From: Emergomyces orientalis
Lineage: Eukaryota > Ascomycota > Eurotiomycetes > Onygenales > Ajellomycetaceae
Assembly (NCBI GenBank): GCA_002110485.1
Contig: MOWL01000024.1
Location: 310,001 to 374,000, forward strand
Reading direction: 5' to 3'
DNA: 64,000 nucleotides
Position 1 is the stretch's first letter. The number at the start of each line of letters is the position of its first letter. Below the pieces are notes generated by a model, which was not told the DNA's origin, searched no databases, and saw only the letters and a program-made list of their open reading frames with translations. The position numbers and the translations under genes are program-made. Positions 11,339 to 23,471 of the stretch are shown here, piece after piece.

Positions 11339-14300
11339 AATTTGGAAGAAGCTGCTTCTGATTATCCGGTCCTTCTCCTCGCAAATGGAATTGGGCCAAG
11401 CGAAGTTCGTTAATTCTCTTATGGTAATATGTGTATAGTATATAAATTATTATTCTACTCCTTCAAGTAGGGATGTTAATGTCAAATAACGAAGATGTTC
11501 CTGATGATAAGCGAACGCCATGCTCCAGTAAGGTTCGGTATTAAAAGGAGCATGGTTTGCCGGACAACAGCAGCAGAGAAGCACAACAACGTAAGGTCTG
11601 ACGTAGATAGGAGTACAGTGGCAAGCCTAATAGCATCGATGGACCAACTAGCGGTGGGTTATATACCAGTAACTGCGATGAGGAGGTACCTGGCGATTGC
11701 GATGCGCCACAGCACAGATACTGTTCAGAACGAGGTAGCTTTCAAAGGGGTGGGTCTAGATTCCCAATTCCACAACCTGGGGATGACGGTGCGCTGTTGT
11801 CTATGCTCGTAGTGGCATGGAGGCGAGGGTGACGAGGGGACGAGGCGATATGCCGTGAGAAGTGTGAGATAATACGTTGAGAGAGGTGGGTGTTTGTGGG
11901 CGAAAGCGTGGGAGCAACGGGACTCAAGGCCCGCACAAAATGACGTAGCAGGTGGGAAGGGAAAACCGAAAATGCCTTTTTCTAGTGGGAAACGAAGCAG
12001 TCGGTCAGTTGGCAACAAAACGGTTTTTCGAGGCCACAAGGAAAATCGAAATCGAAAGCAAGATGGCCAAAGTGTAATAATAATTAAGATAGTAGAAAAA
12101 AGCCAAAAAGGTAAAGATTAAGATAAAAAAATTGAATAAAAATGGGATCGAATTATATGAATAAATGCAAGCAAGACTGCGGCAAGGGGGAAGAAGAAGG
12201 GGGTTTGGGAGTGGAACAAAGACAAAAGAAAAAGAAAAGAAAAGAAAAGAAAAGAAAAAGAGTACAAAAAAATACAAAAGCAAAAAGACGACCAAAGACT
12301 GGGGCTATGACGTTGTGCGGGAAAGGGGCAAAATGGGAAGCCAAAATAGCCACAAAATTTTATGTTTATTGTTAGCCACAACGACAAGATGTATCGATTG
12401 TATCGATCCATGTATCTGGGCCACTGGGTACCTTAGGTACCTAATCCCATACGCAGTTTGCTCCAACCACTAAGTGCATTGTATTTGATGCTTGTCTCTG
12501 CTTGGTCTTTGCTTGGTCTTTGCTTGTCGCCTTCTTCGGGCTATACAATTGCCCCGAGAGCTGACAAATGGATTCGACAATTGTTGCTGACGGAGCAGAA
12601 ACATGGCCCCCCCTTACCAGCTCTTTGGAATAAGGGTGGTTGTATTCAACAAAAGATACGAAGCAGCACCTTGCTTGCTCCACGGATAGGGTTGTGAGAG
12701 GCAAATTAAAAATAAATAAAAATAAAAAAAACGAGGGGTGTGGGTTACAAAGCGTACAACATTTTAAACCAGGAAATACACGAGCGAACCGAAAACCAGT
12801 AAAACTATGAGCTCATAAAGGGGGAGGCAACTTACGCGGAGAAACCCTGGGACTGTTTCCTGCACCCGAGAAGCTTCGTGGGAGCCGATTTTCTCCCTCT
12901 GTATCTATGTTTGTGTTGATTCGACCCTTTAGGCGCGTTGCCAGGAATAGATTGGTAGATCACGGATGCATTAAAAAGGGAAGGATTTTGGAGGGGAAAA
13001 AATAAAAAATATTATTTATATTTAAAAATAAAAAAATGAATAAAAAATAAAAAATAAAAAATCAAGGGTATATCCCAGCAGATAAGGCGATTGGGGTTGG
13101 GATCGGGATCATATATATTATCTCTGTCTATATGTAAATAAGGAAGACCGTCGTCGTTCGCCGCATGAGGGTGTTGGAATTGAATTGAACTGTAATGAAT
13201 TGGTTGGCGTTTTAAAAGGTTTTGGCTGACAAATTGATCCTAAGCTATGTTGGTAGGTTGATTCTCTTATCTTCTCCCTCCTTTATCGAAGCAGGGGAGT
13301 GTTGTATTGTTGAGAAGAGGAGGGGAAGGGTTGGGTTGGTGGTTTGGCAGTCAATTGCGGAAAGAGAGATATATGAAGACTGAGAGAAGAAGTAGAAGAA
13401 GAAGAAAACGGAAAGTAAAAATAAAAGTAGCAGACACAGACAGACAAATCAAGACAAGACGAGAACAGCGCAGACCGAGGGAGCAGAAAACTGGCGTTGA
13501 CAAAAGGCCGGCCCCATTTTGGGGGGGGATTGGCGGGTTTATGGGATTTTTGAGGATCGACGAGGGCTGCTGCTGGGGCTGCTGCTGGGGCTTGCTTTGC
13601 TGGAGGGAGGTTTTTTTTTCGAAGGGGCTTGAGGCTTGAAGTTTGAGGCTTGAGACTGCAGATTTGCGGATTTGCAGTTTCATGTCATAGTATCGTCATT
13701 ATTTTCAGTTTATTGCAGTTTATTATTGCAGGTTGCAGGTGGCACTAGTTAAGTACCGAAGCATTTAGTTACCAATTAATTAGTTACCTAGCCTAGTTAC
13801 CTCTGTTTTATGCAGGTAGAGACAATGATTCTTCCACTCTATCAACTTCCCCCCGGGCTGGTTCTTACGCTTCTGATCCTCCTTTCTCCAGCCCCAGTGA
13901 AATATTTCTCCTTTTTACAATATTTCGGTTTAATTACTTTAAGAGAGCCCAGAGCCCGGTTCGTCTTTCGTCTTTTCGCAGCGAAACTCAAAAGAAAACC
14001 TGGTTCACCCCTTCACCCCCCGTAAGCGCTTGCCCAGGCCCATGGCTTGACCCAGATTTCTCAAAAAAATTTAAAATTTAATACAAAACTCACTTCCCCA
14101 TAAAAGAAACGCAAGCCTCAATTTTTTATTTATTTATTTATTTATTTATATATATTTTTTTTTATTCTCCTTGGGGTTTGTTGATTCCATTTTCTTAATT
14201 GGGGAGCAGGGCCGTAAAAAGCCTTTTGAATTTATTCTTGAAACAGCATTTCATATAATTAGGAACAAAAAAAGGCGGAGCTGAAACATCAGGTTTCTTT

Positions 14301-14987
14301 TCTTCAACTGTTATTTTCTTACTTTTCTCTTATTCAGGCTTGAGAGTTATCTCTTCGCTATTGATCTAAGCTGATTATTGATAGGGAAAAGAGAATTATT
14401 TATTTTGCCTTTTTTTTTGCCTTTTTCTGTTTTCCTTCTAGAATCCTTCTAAATTTTCATTGACTGTGAGAATGATTGTGTCTGTCAATGTTCATGTTCA
14501 CAGCAATTCAGAACATTGTCACTCCCAGAGTCCTACAGGCCAGAGGCTCCAGGCTATGATTTATTATTTTTGTTGATACTAATTAATTGTCCTTTTTTTT
14601 CTTCCCCTTCACCAAAAGGGAAGAGTTGAATCTTAAGGTCTAGGCCCTGCATACACAAAAAGAGAGATTTTCCTTTGTTTTCTTCCTGCTTTCTCTGAAC
14701 ACTCGCATCGACATCTCCCCATGCATCATTTTTTGAAATGATCGAGCTGTGATGAATAATTCCCACCCAGTCTATTTTGAAACGGGGGCCAGAGGACGGG
14801 GATGCGGGTTAGTGGGGTGTGGTTGGGGGATAAGATTTTTCACCTTGACTAGCTAGCTGTGACTATGGTCGGAGCGCAGGAGAAACCTTGCAATCTTGCA
14901 CACACACACACACACAAAACAGGAATGAAGTAATGGGAAAAAGGAATAAAGTTGGCCCGTATTTTGAATGCACCTACGGAGTATTCG

Positions 14988-15021
14988 GAAGAAGAAGAAG
15001 AAGAAGAAGAAGAAGAAGAAG
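14988..15021. repeat. (GAA)n microsatellite
   Basis: About eleven perfect GAA units in the gene-poor region; a purine-strand tract that can form triplex structures. Confidence 0.9.
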
Positions 15022-15870
15022 CAATGAGGAGGAAATTGGGGGGGGCGGGGCCACCTCTTCCCACTACAAATTGCTCTGTCCAGTCCATACCTGATTTGCT
15101 TGATGGAATGTCGGTGTGCGGAAGAGAACTGCCAGCATTCTGACCTCAATGGAAGTTGGAAATTAGGTTTTCGCATGAGCTAAAATAAATAATCAATAAA
15201 TGCTAATAACTAAGAATAATGATAAGTTCGCCATGCACAACACCGCCCTTGGAACCTGTCCACACCCGCCTGCTGCAGCTCTATTTCCTTCTTGTTGTAA
15301 CAACCTTGGGTGCCTGGGTAGGTAGGTACCTGAACGTAAAGCACTGCAAAAACACGCTCCCATTACCGAGGCCCTTCCCTCGCGAAATATTCTCCTCGCA
15401 AGAGGCTGGCATTAATTAATTAACAGTGGCTTTTGAAATAAGCAAGCAGATAATTGGCCATTATTCTTTTTGCAGCTAATAGAGAGAGTTACATAGTAGA
15501 TACATGTATATGTGTACAGTACATCTCTCCTCTCTGCACCTCTCCACCCACACCAAAGTTTCCCTTGTTGTGCAAAAGGAAATGCCTCCCACCCAGGAGT
15601 CCAGGTCTAACCGCCTACACACCATCCGAACCAAGTCTATTCAGCATTGCCGCCGTTAACAAGTCGGAACCCAAACCGCTGGAGTCAGAAGTCGAGAGTT
15701 GGAGCTAGCTCGAAAGCCAAACTCTGCCTAGGTTTAGACGGATACTACACACACCATCAACTTACAAGGGTTTCACAGGAACATTTTCATACAGCCGGGG
15801 GCCCGCTATTGCGTCATGGTGGCCTTGGCTGTGGAGTGCATAATGGGGGGTGAGGTGTGGATCGCTGGGG

Positions 15871-15896
15871 CCTAGGCTCTAGGCTCTAGGCTCTAG
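15871..15896. repeat. Heptanucleotide tandem repeat
   Basis: Between three and four copies of a 7-mer, CTAGGCT. The context is non-coding. Confidence 0.85.
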
Positions 15897-17963
15897 ATGG
15901 GGAGAATGGCTATGTTTCTTTTCTTTGAATTCTCGTTGGGAGAAGAGAAGAAAGAGATGAAGAAAGGGGGGGGGGGACAACCTGGCTGGTGGTTGGCCGT
16001 TTTGCAATCTGGGGATTTTTTAGACTCGTCTTTTTATTTGAGAATAATTCTTTTATTATTATTATTATTATTATTATTGTTATTATTTATTTATTTATTC
16101 CGTGTAGTACTCGGCGTAGTAAAAAAAAACAGCATGGGATGAGTTGGACGGTTTCAACTGTGAACTTTCAGGTTCCCCTAGAATAAACCCTGCCGACTGG
16201 ACTGTTGGAGGGGGCGGAGGAGCATCAACTGTGCAAAGTTAGTTGCAGGCGATGGGTTGCATCCGGAACTTTATCGAGTTGTTTTCTTTTTCTTCTTAGA
16301 ATGTATGTGCGTGAATGTTTGTGTGGAAGAGTAAGATGGATGGATATCCTATTCGTATTCCTTTCGTGGTTTGGATTTTGGCTTGCTCTTTTTTCATTTT
16401 GATTTTTTCTGCAGTTTTTGCCGGGATATTTCCTTGACCCTGAAACTCTTGCTTATATATCATAAATTTTATCAAGGGACGCTGGGCTGGAGGGGGGAAT
16501 GTAAACTTATTTTTATTTGACTGACTGACTGACTGACTGCTCATAAGCTGCCTTTGGCTCTAGATGCTTTGCATTCACCTATGGATGCTCACAGTATGCA
16601 TCTTAAAAAGAAATGGACAAGTCTCAACAAGATACAGCACCCCGTCACCCTCATCATAGTCAACAACAAACATTCTATTTAGAAAAGAGGTTGAAGGCCA
16701 AGTCCAGACCATTCCCACGAACCAGGTCACCAACTTGCTTGGTTCAACCTTCTTCTCTCCCATACCAACTAGCTAACGAACGATGCATTTCCACAGATCC
16801 CAGAAAGGCAAAGAAAAAACCAAAAATCTAATATCTTCCTGGCATATCTGCCAAAATATATGTACATACATGAATAAATGTATGTGTACCTACCAAGTAA
16901 TTGCATGAACACCCAAAATAAGAGGATCCACCTCGGTACCATCTCACACATCCCAGTTGAAATGTTGGCCCAATTCCACGCCTAATTTTTCGTCCCGCGC
17001 GCCTATGGGTATAATCGGAAGCGTAATATAACAACCCGAATGGGATGGAATGGTACTCGCTATGCAGAAAATAATAATGCATGCTTGCCCCTCCCCCTCC
17101 GATCTCTTCCCGGGAACACCCCCATGTGACCTTATTTATCGTTTATCGTTCGTTATTGTCGAATTTTTATTGCCTTGCACTCCAGACCATATCTTGTCAG
17201 CATTAAAAGATATCTGTGGCACCAATTGTTACATGAAGGCAGTGTAGCTATGAAAGGGATTTGTCTGCCTGCCTCGCAGTGGTAATTAACCCCAATAATG
17301 CATCATGACGCACGATGATGTATATAACCCACGAAAACTCTTTTATCTGCAACCCCCGCCCTCCTAACCAATCCCTGCCCCCTTTGCGATATTTCTTTCA
17401 TCCGGCCCCTTAAAAATATAGGGTAGTAAGAAAGAATCCATGCATCTGACTCGGCTACTACCCCACAATACGGTTCCGATTTTTCCCCAGGAAGAGGAGC
17501 CCTCCACATGGCGGGAACGGTTGTTAATGGGTTGAAAGGTCAGATATTCTTTCCTTCTTGTTTTCGCACAAGTTAGCTTTTGCTGCAAGTGCTCGCGGTA
17601 AAAATTCCGGATCATCCAGTACATCGCGCGCCAGTCAGTATGGCAGTTTGATTCGAGAGCTCCTCGAATTCCTAGTCCTTGGTTGGTTGGTGCCTGGTAA
17701 ACTAGGAGCGGGGGGAGACTTGTGAAGGGAAGCGGGATTAATTCACTTGCTTGCAGCACGCGTCGTCGGCTTGGTGAAATAGTTGATTAAATAAATGAAA
17801 GATGATATAAATTCACAGCGCTGGGTGGTATTTCTGTGTTTGTTTGGCAATATATTTTTTGAATGGAGTGAGATTAAGGTTAGGATCCCCTAGGTGACCT
17901 GGGAGATGCAGATCTGGATGCGGATGTATTTTATCGTTTTGTCTTGTTGAAAGATCTGGTCGC

Positions 17964-18495
17964 TCACAATCTACCATCTGGTTCGCCCTTGAATCGTTGT
18001 ACGCGCTTTTGTTCCCAGTTATCGAGATCTTTTGCCATGAGTTTCTACGGGTGTGGAAAGAGGTTCGTTTAATGTCAGTAAGAGATAAAACAAAGTAACA
18101 TCCAAGTGCGAGTTTTGTAAAAGGGAGGGAAGGGGAAGTTTAAACAAAAATCAAAATAAACGAACGTAATATTCCTCCTTCTCGCTCCCCAGCACCCTCC
18201 GCCGTGGGTTCCGCTTGATCTGCGCATCTGCATCGCCATCCGGTCCTTTAAGGCCCAACCCCATTGCCTCTTCCTGGCTCACTTGCTGCACCTTACGATC
18301 ATGGCGCTCGTATCTCAATGCCGTCGCGGGGGTGAGAACAAAGGACCCGGCTAGCATGACGCCGATGAAAGGGAGGCCGAAGAGGAGGAAAGGGTGTTTA
18401 GCGAGGTTTGCGCGGTATTTAGCGCCCAGTCGTTCGCCCAGGGTTGAGCCGGAGCTTGTTGAGGGGCGGAAACGTTTGGCTTGGAAGGCCGGCAT
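17964..18495 (-). CDS. COX16: Cytochrome c oxidase assembly protein Cox16
   Basis: Small inner-membrane factor for assembly of respiratory complex IV. Exon 1 is 18495-18166, the intron 18165-18045 (GTTCGT...GTAG), exon 2 18044-17964; product 136 residues. The start MPAFQAKRF matches the family's usual N-terminus. Upstream in-frame codons are not ATG. The membrane helix is HPFLLFGLPFIGVMLAGSF, followed by the family signature TPATALRYERHDRKVQQVSQEEA. The last exon supplies the conserved ending AKDLDNWEQKRVQRFKGE. Reading straight through the donor would replace this ending by only three residues, so the second exon is well supported. It is divergent from NIC96 with 476 bp between start codons. 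Confidence 0.92.
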
Positions 18496-18971
18496 GCTGG
18501 GTTTCAAGTGGGCAATGAATGAGGAATTGGGAACCGGGAATTGGGAATTAGGATTGCAGTGATGTATCAGTATTGGTATAATTTCAAGTCAATTCTTGGA
18601 TTGTTATTGAAATTAATTAATCTCAGCGGGCAAAATGGCGCGAAATGGCGGCGAAATGTTGTTCCGGTGTAAACATCCAAAAACGGCTTGAAGCTGCCTT
18701 GACTTTTTTAATTGTTGGGAGACAACGACGACGACGACGACGACGAAGAAGAAGACGAAAAGGACGAAGACGAAGAGTATCTGCCTGGATAGCAAGTGCT
18801 TGAACTTGCGGGCCAGTCAAACTCCGGGGAAGTCCTGTTTCTCTCGCACGCTCGCTCTGTGTATAATCTCTCTTACTTCCGTTTCTGCCTTTGGGAACGA
18901 TATACCAACAGATCACGATACCAGCATTAGCCGTTGGAGAAACTCCCCTCTATACTACCTAGGGACCCATC
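18496..18971. promoter_or_regulatory. Divergent promoter region of COX16 and NIC96
   Basis: 476 bp between the two start codons. It contains an imperfect (GAC)n/(GAA)n tract at about 18725-18757. No specific factor site is identified. Confidence 0.5.
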
Positions 18972-21900
18972 ATGTTCCAAAACCCCAATCAGCAAAGCTC
19001 TCTCTTCGGAGGCGCAGCAGCGGATCAATCTGCAAAGCGAAGTCTATTCGATCTTGGAGGTTCACAATCGCAGCAGCAACAACAGCAGCAACCACAACGG
19101 CCCACCCCATTTGGGTCCATGGCCTCAAGCCTATCCAGCGCCCCAACTCTTGCCGGCCAAACAGCAAGTACTCCGGCCTTCGGCCAAAGCTCTACGCAGG
19201 GCATTCTGGGTTCGTCACTTTTTGGGAACCAGCAAGGCGCGCAAGCCCAGGCGCAGGCCCAGCCTCTGACCCAACCAGCGGCACAGTCCATTTCCGCTTC
19301 TCAGTCCACGCAACCTGCGTACTTTAGTAGCTTGTTGGAGCGTGGTAAAAAGCGTCCACATCCGCCTGCAGGAGATGTCGCATCTTCTGACCTTCCTAAT
19401 CTCCAGCTTGGTTTGGATGATATTCGAAGAGCTGCGCGGGGTATGGGGGCTGCTAGTGAGTGGGGAGGACAGGGAGGTAAACGGGCGGATACTAAAGCGT
19501 AAAACTCACCCTCATGTTTGCTTTTTTTGTATATTTCTGCAAGTTTTGCTAACACCTTGTGTTCTTCCTCAGACATTACTCTCTGGCTGCTTCTGGTATC
19601 TCCACAGGCCAGGTTTTGCAGGATTTAAAAATGCTAGATACCCAAACTACAGCGAGCAGCCCATTCAAGCATACCGACACATTCGATCCCGACAATCAAA
19701 AGTTCTTACGACAGGTTCAACAGCGTGGAAGAGAGGCGATAGTTGCTGAAAGTCTTGCCCGTGTCCGTAAGGATTTCGACGCTTTTCTCGAGGAGAAAGT
19801 GAACGTGAATTGGGACGAGCAGCGTCAAAAGATCTATAAGCATTTTGGTTTGACCCCCAGGGATGACTTTGCGCGCGGGACGTCTGATTCTTCGTCCCGC
19901 GGTGCCTTTGGACGATCAGCGACTTTGGGACGTTCTGCGGAGGGGTCAGGTATGCCGCGGGGTGGAGATGTGAGCGGCAGGCGCAGCGTGTTCGGTCGGT
20001 CAGCGTTAGGAAAGTCCGTTATCGGGCCTCCTTCAGTTAGCACGCGTAGTCCACAGTCCCTATCTGATTCCGTTATGCGGAATGAAGGGGGTGCGGCTAT
20101 CGCGTCTGCTGATTCCCGTTTCCTGCGAGAAAAAATTCAGTACTTTGCGACTAAAATTCAAACACTTAATGAGGCAAGACTCCAAAAAAGGGTGTTCCCA
20201 ATCCTACATGAATTTGCAGACACTGAGCGAGTCGCTGGGGGAGATGTACGTGAATTATTATCCCTTTCTACAATTCTACCTCTTTTTTGCTAATAAGATG
20301 CATTTGCTTTAGGTTCCACGGCAATTGATCGAAGCGTATCATGCGCTGATCAGCATCATAAATGAAAGCCCGAGTTCTGCTAGTCTCTCAGAGCCCGGCG
20401 TGCTCAAGGAGCGACAATTTGCAGACGACTATTTAGATGATTCTTTGCATTCCGTTGGAGCAACGAGGATGAGAAAAAGAATTATTGAAGGGTCTAGAAA
20501 ATTTTTGGAGCAGCTCTTTTATAGAGAAGTCGAAGCCATTATTGCAAAGAATCCCCGCGAAGCCCAGCTTGGTGGAGTCCCTTCTATCACCAACAAGATT
20601 CGTGCTTACATTCGTCTTCGTGCCGCACGAAAGGACCTTGCGCCGGATGGCACAGAGCTCCAAATGGTCGGTCAGGATTACTGCTGGATACTCATCTTCT
20701 ATCTCCTCAGATGCGGTTTCGTCACGGAGGCAGCGGAATATGTGAGCCAGGATCCAGGGTTCCGGTCACTCGATCACAAGTTTGTAACCTACATGACAAC
20801 CTATGCGCAAAGCCGGCGGCTTCCCAGAGATCTTCAGCAAAAAATCAATGGAGAGTATCAACAGCGTTTACGCAATGCCCCTGAGAATACTGTTGACCCA
20901 TATCGCATGGCATGCTATAAAATCATTGGGCGCTGTGACCTCAGCCAACGTCGTTTTGATGGCATTGGGCAGGGCGTAGAGGATTGGATGTGGTTACAGT
21001 TTGTTTTCGCTCGGGAAGACAGTCGAACTGAAGAAGTGGCTGGAGAACTCTTTGGATTGGAGGAAATTCAGAGTGATATTACCGAAATCGGACAACGGGT
21101 ATTTGGAAAGGGCCAAGATGGCCCTGGCGGTTATGGGACGTTTTTCCTTCTCCAAATCCTCGGAGGCATGTTTGAGCAGGCCATATCGTGTCTTGCAAAC
21201 CACGCTCCAATAAGTGCTGTGCATTTCGCAATTGCTTTGGATTTCTATGGCCTACTCCGTGTTTCTGACTTTTATACATCAGGTGAAGAACTTTGTAAGT
21301 TTTAACTACTATCATGATATTTTCACAAATCATAACCTCAATCTTGCTGATGAAAATTTTGTGGATCAGTGACCTTTAGCACAAAACAAACGCCTCAGAT
21401 TAACTTCGCGTCACTCATTACGCAGTATACTCGAGAATTCCGTACCGGTTACGTCGAAGCTGCAGTGGATTATTTCACCCTTATATGCCTGAATGCGGAT
21501 CTTCCGGGAGAACTCGGCAAATCACAAGCTTCCGTCTGTCACGAAGCATTGAGAGAATTTATCTTAGAAACTCGAGACTTCGCTATCCTGTTAGGAGATA
21601 TCCGGAGCGATGGCACCAGAATTAAGGGTGTAATTGAGCAGCGGCTCAAGCTCATCAAACTTATCGACCAGGAAGAATTCTTAAAGACGATCACTGTTCA
21701 AGCAGCAGCTGTGGCTGATGATAAGGGACTCATTGCAGATGCCGTTCTGCTCTACCACCTGGCTGAAGAATATGATAATGTTATCTCCATAATCAACCGT
21801 GCCCTTGCGGACGCTGTCGCTGTGGAGTTGGGTGATTCGGTAATGAAACTGCAGCCTCTAAAACCGCGAACCACGCCTGACGGACAGCAGCTGCCACAGC

Positions 21901-22545
21901 AACCCCAACAAGCAGGTACCCTTGCTGAACAGGGGGGCAGCCTTAGTCTCACAGCTGTTGATGATCCGGTTGTCCTAGCTAAGAACATGATTGGTCTCTA
22001 TAATACCAATGCGCTCTATTATCAGAAAATACACCAGATCAACAGGGATGCATGTGGCCTATTACTGCGGACAATGGAAGCCAAGGCTAAGGTTGAAGCT
22101 GGGAAATGGGCTCAGGCACTCGATGTGAGCTTCTCCCCCTTCTTTTTTCATTTTCTTTTTTCGTAGCGTGTTTAATATATCGCAGTCTCTAGAAAGAGTG
22201 AGCTAATATTATATTTAATAGGATATCAATAATCTTCAAATCCTCCCATTGCGAGCCCAGGGCTCTGTCCCATACATCCGCAGCGCTGCGCAAGCATTCC
22301 CATCCCTCCCCCCCGTCATCTCGAGAAACGCTGGCCAGCTGATTATGTGGAGTATGATGTGCATCGGCCGGGAGAGGGAAAGACTTCAACAAAGCGTCTA
22401 TGAGAATGACATGAGACAGAACTTGGCGGATGAGTTGCTTGTGATGGCGAAAGACCTGATGGTTTTCGCGGGGATGATTAAGTACAAGTTGCCGCCGCGG
22501 GTTTATGAGATATTGGCTAAGGCGGGCGGGGAGATTGGGCTGTAA
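18972..22545 (+). CDS. NIC96: Nucleoporin Nic96/Nup93
   Basis: Inner-ring scaffold nucleoporin that anchors the Nsp1 channel complex and binds Nup188/Nup192. Five exons: 18972-19498, 19573-20245, 20313-21294, 21370-22124, 22222-22545; product 1,086 residues. The N-terminal 130 residues are Gln-rich with scattered FG-type elements (SLFGG, SLFGN). The conserved core starts at AHYSLAASGI, created exactly by the first splice, and continues as an alpha-helical solenoid with DYCWILIFYLLRCGFV and AVHFAIALDFYGLLR. The end KYKLPPRVYEILAKAGGEIGL is typical of the family. It is somewhat longer than yeast Nic96 (839 residues), mainly in the N-terminal low-complexity part and a Gln/Pro loop near residue 880. 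Confidence 0.93.
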
Positions 22546-23471
22546 TGATCTTTTGTCGGGGCTTATCTTATGTGCTGGGTAGAGCTTGTTCTTTTCTTTC
22601 TTTTCTTTTCAAATGCAACTTTTCATTTTGTTTATTTTTGTGGTAGTTATGTATCCTCCCACCATTGCGTTCTGTACGCATGAGTGTGATGAGGGCCCGG
22701 CTTTGGAAATGGATATACACATTTAGACATGCCGAGACGAAATAGAGCAATCGATAGATTATCGCTCTACACAAGACACATCAGTCGCGGTGTATTATTA
22801 TTTCTTGCATGACGAAGCAATTATTCAAGTGCAGAAGCAGGCCAAAGACTCCTGGTCCGAGCTTTTTCTCTTCTGCCAAATCAACCGACTGCAACATTCT
22901 GCAGCTTCTACAAACTGCCAAAGCTGATATATTGCAGATATAAACGAGTATCGAAAAGAAATGAGAGCATAGGCCAATCATCATTTTAATTCACACTCTT
23001 TCTGAGAAATATTTCAAATAAATGGCCCTATTTTTATTCTTTCATTTTCATTTATTTATTCTTGGCGTTGAGGATTGCACAAATCCCCACTCACCTACGA
23101 CTTTCTCTAGTCAAGCTCAGTTGGACCTCAACTCTTAATATCAGCCTGCAATTGACTCCGAACCACTTCATTTCTCGCTTCTTAGGCCCAATTTATTTTC
23201 TACAGTCACTAGGATAGCCTTTATATTCACACTCACGATTTCCTCTCTTTCAGCCCTGTACCACCTTTGCTTAGCTCCCAACAATCGACCATCCTAGCCC
23301 AAAAAAAAAAAAACTGACGCCGCCGAGCCTCTGCCCCCTGCCCCAAGGTTTCCGGCTAATTAGCTAACATACCTTCCACGCCCTTTCGCCTTGTAAGGTA
23401 GAAGGGTGACAAAAACTATCAATAACATATTCCCAACCGTGCCTGAGCCTTGTATTCATCATCTGGTAGGC
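22546..23471. other. Intergenic between NIC96 and the RIB7 fusion gene
   Basis: No gene seen. It covers the 3' flank of NIC96 and the leader of the next gene. The frame before the chosen start (23406 on) opens with GTG, not ATG. An A-run lies near 23300-23312. Confidence 0.55.

Larger units (their letters stand above)
11339..17963. other. Long gene-poor region between the phosphatase and COX16 genes
   Basis: About 6.6 kb in which I find no protein-coding gene that holds together across splice signals. The many short frames are low-complexity or off-frame. The DNA is rich in simple repeats: (AAAAG)n near 12222-12262, (AAAAAT)-like runs near 13010-13060, (TTTA)n near 14124-14149, (GAA)n at 14988-15021, (CTAGGCT)n at 15871-15896, (TTA)n near 16053-16078 and (TGAC)n near 16517-16540. 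It could hold long 5' leaders of the phosphatase gene, non-coding RNA, or genes with very short exons that I missed. Confidence 0.5.

Noticed and set aside
13351..13683. Minus-strand frame of 110 codons in the gene-poor region
   Set aside because: Gln/Leu/Phe-rich low complexity over simple repeats, no homology recognised.
17303..17759. Minus-strand frames of 68 and 131 codons near COX16
   Set aside because: No domain, no splice partner, and atypical composition.
18151..18165. COX16 ending three codons after the donor, at 18151
   Set aside because: The spliced second exon at 18044-17964 supplies the conserved family C-terminus.
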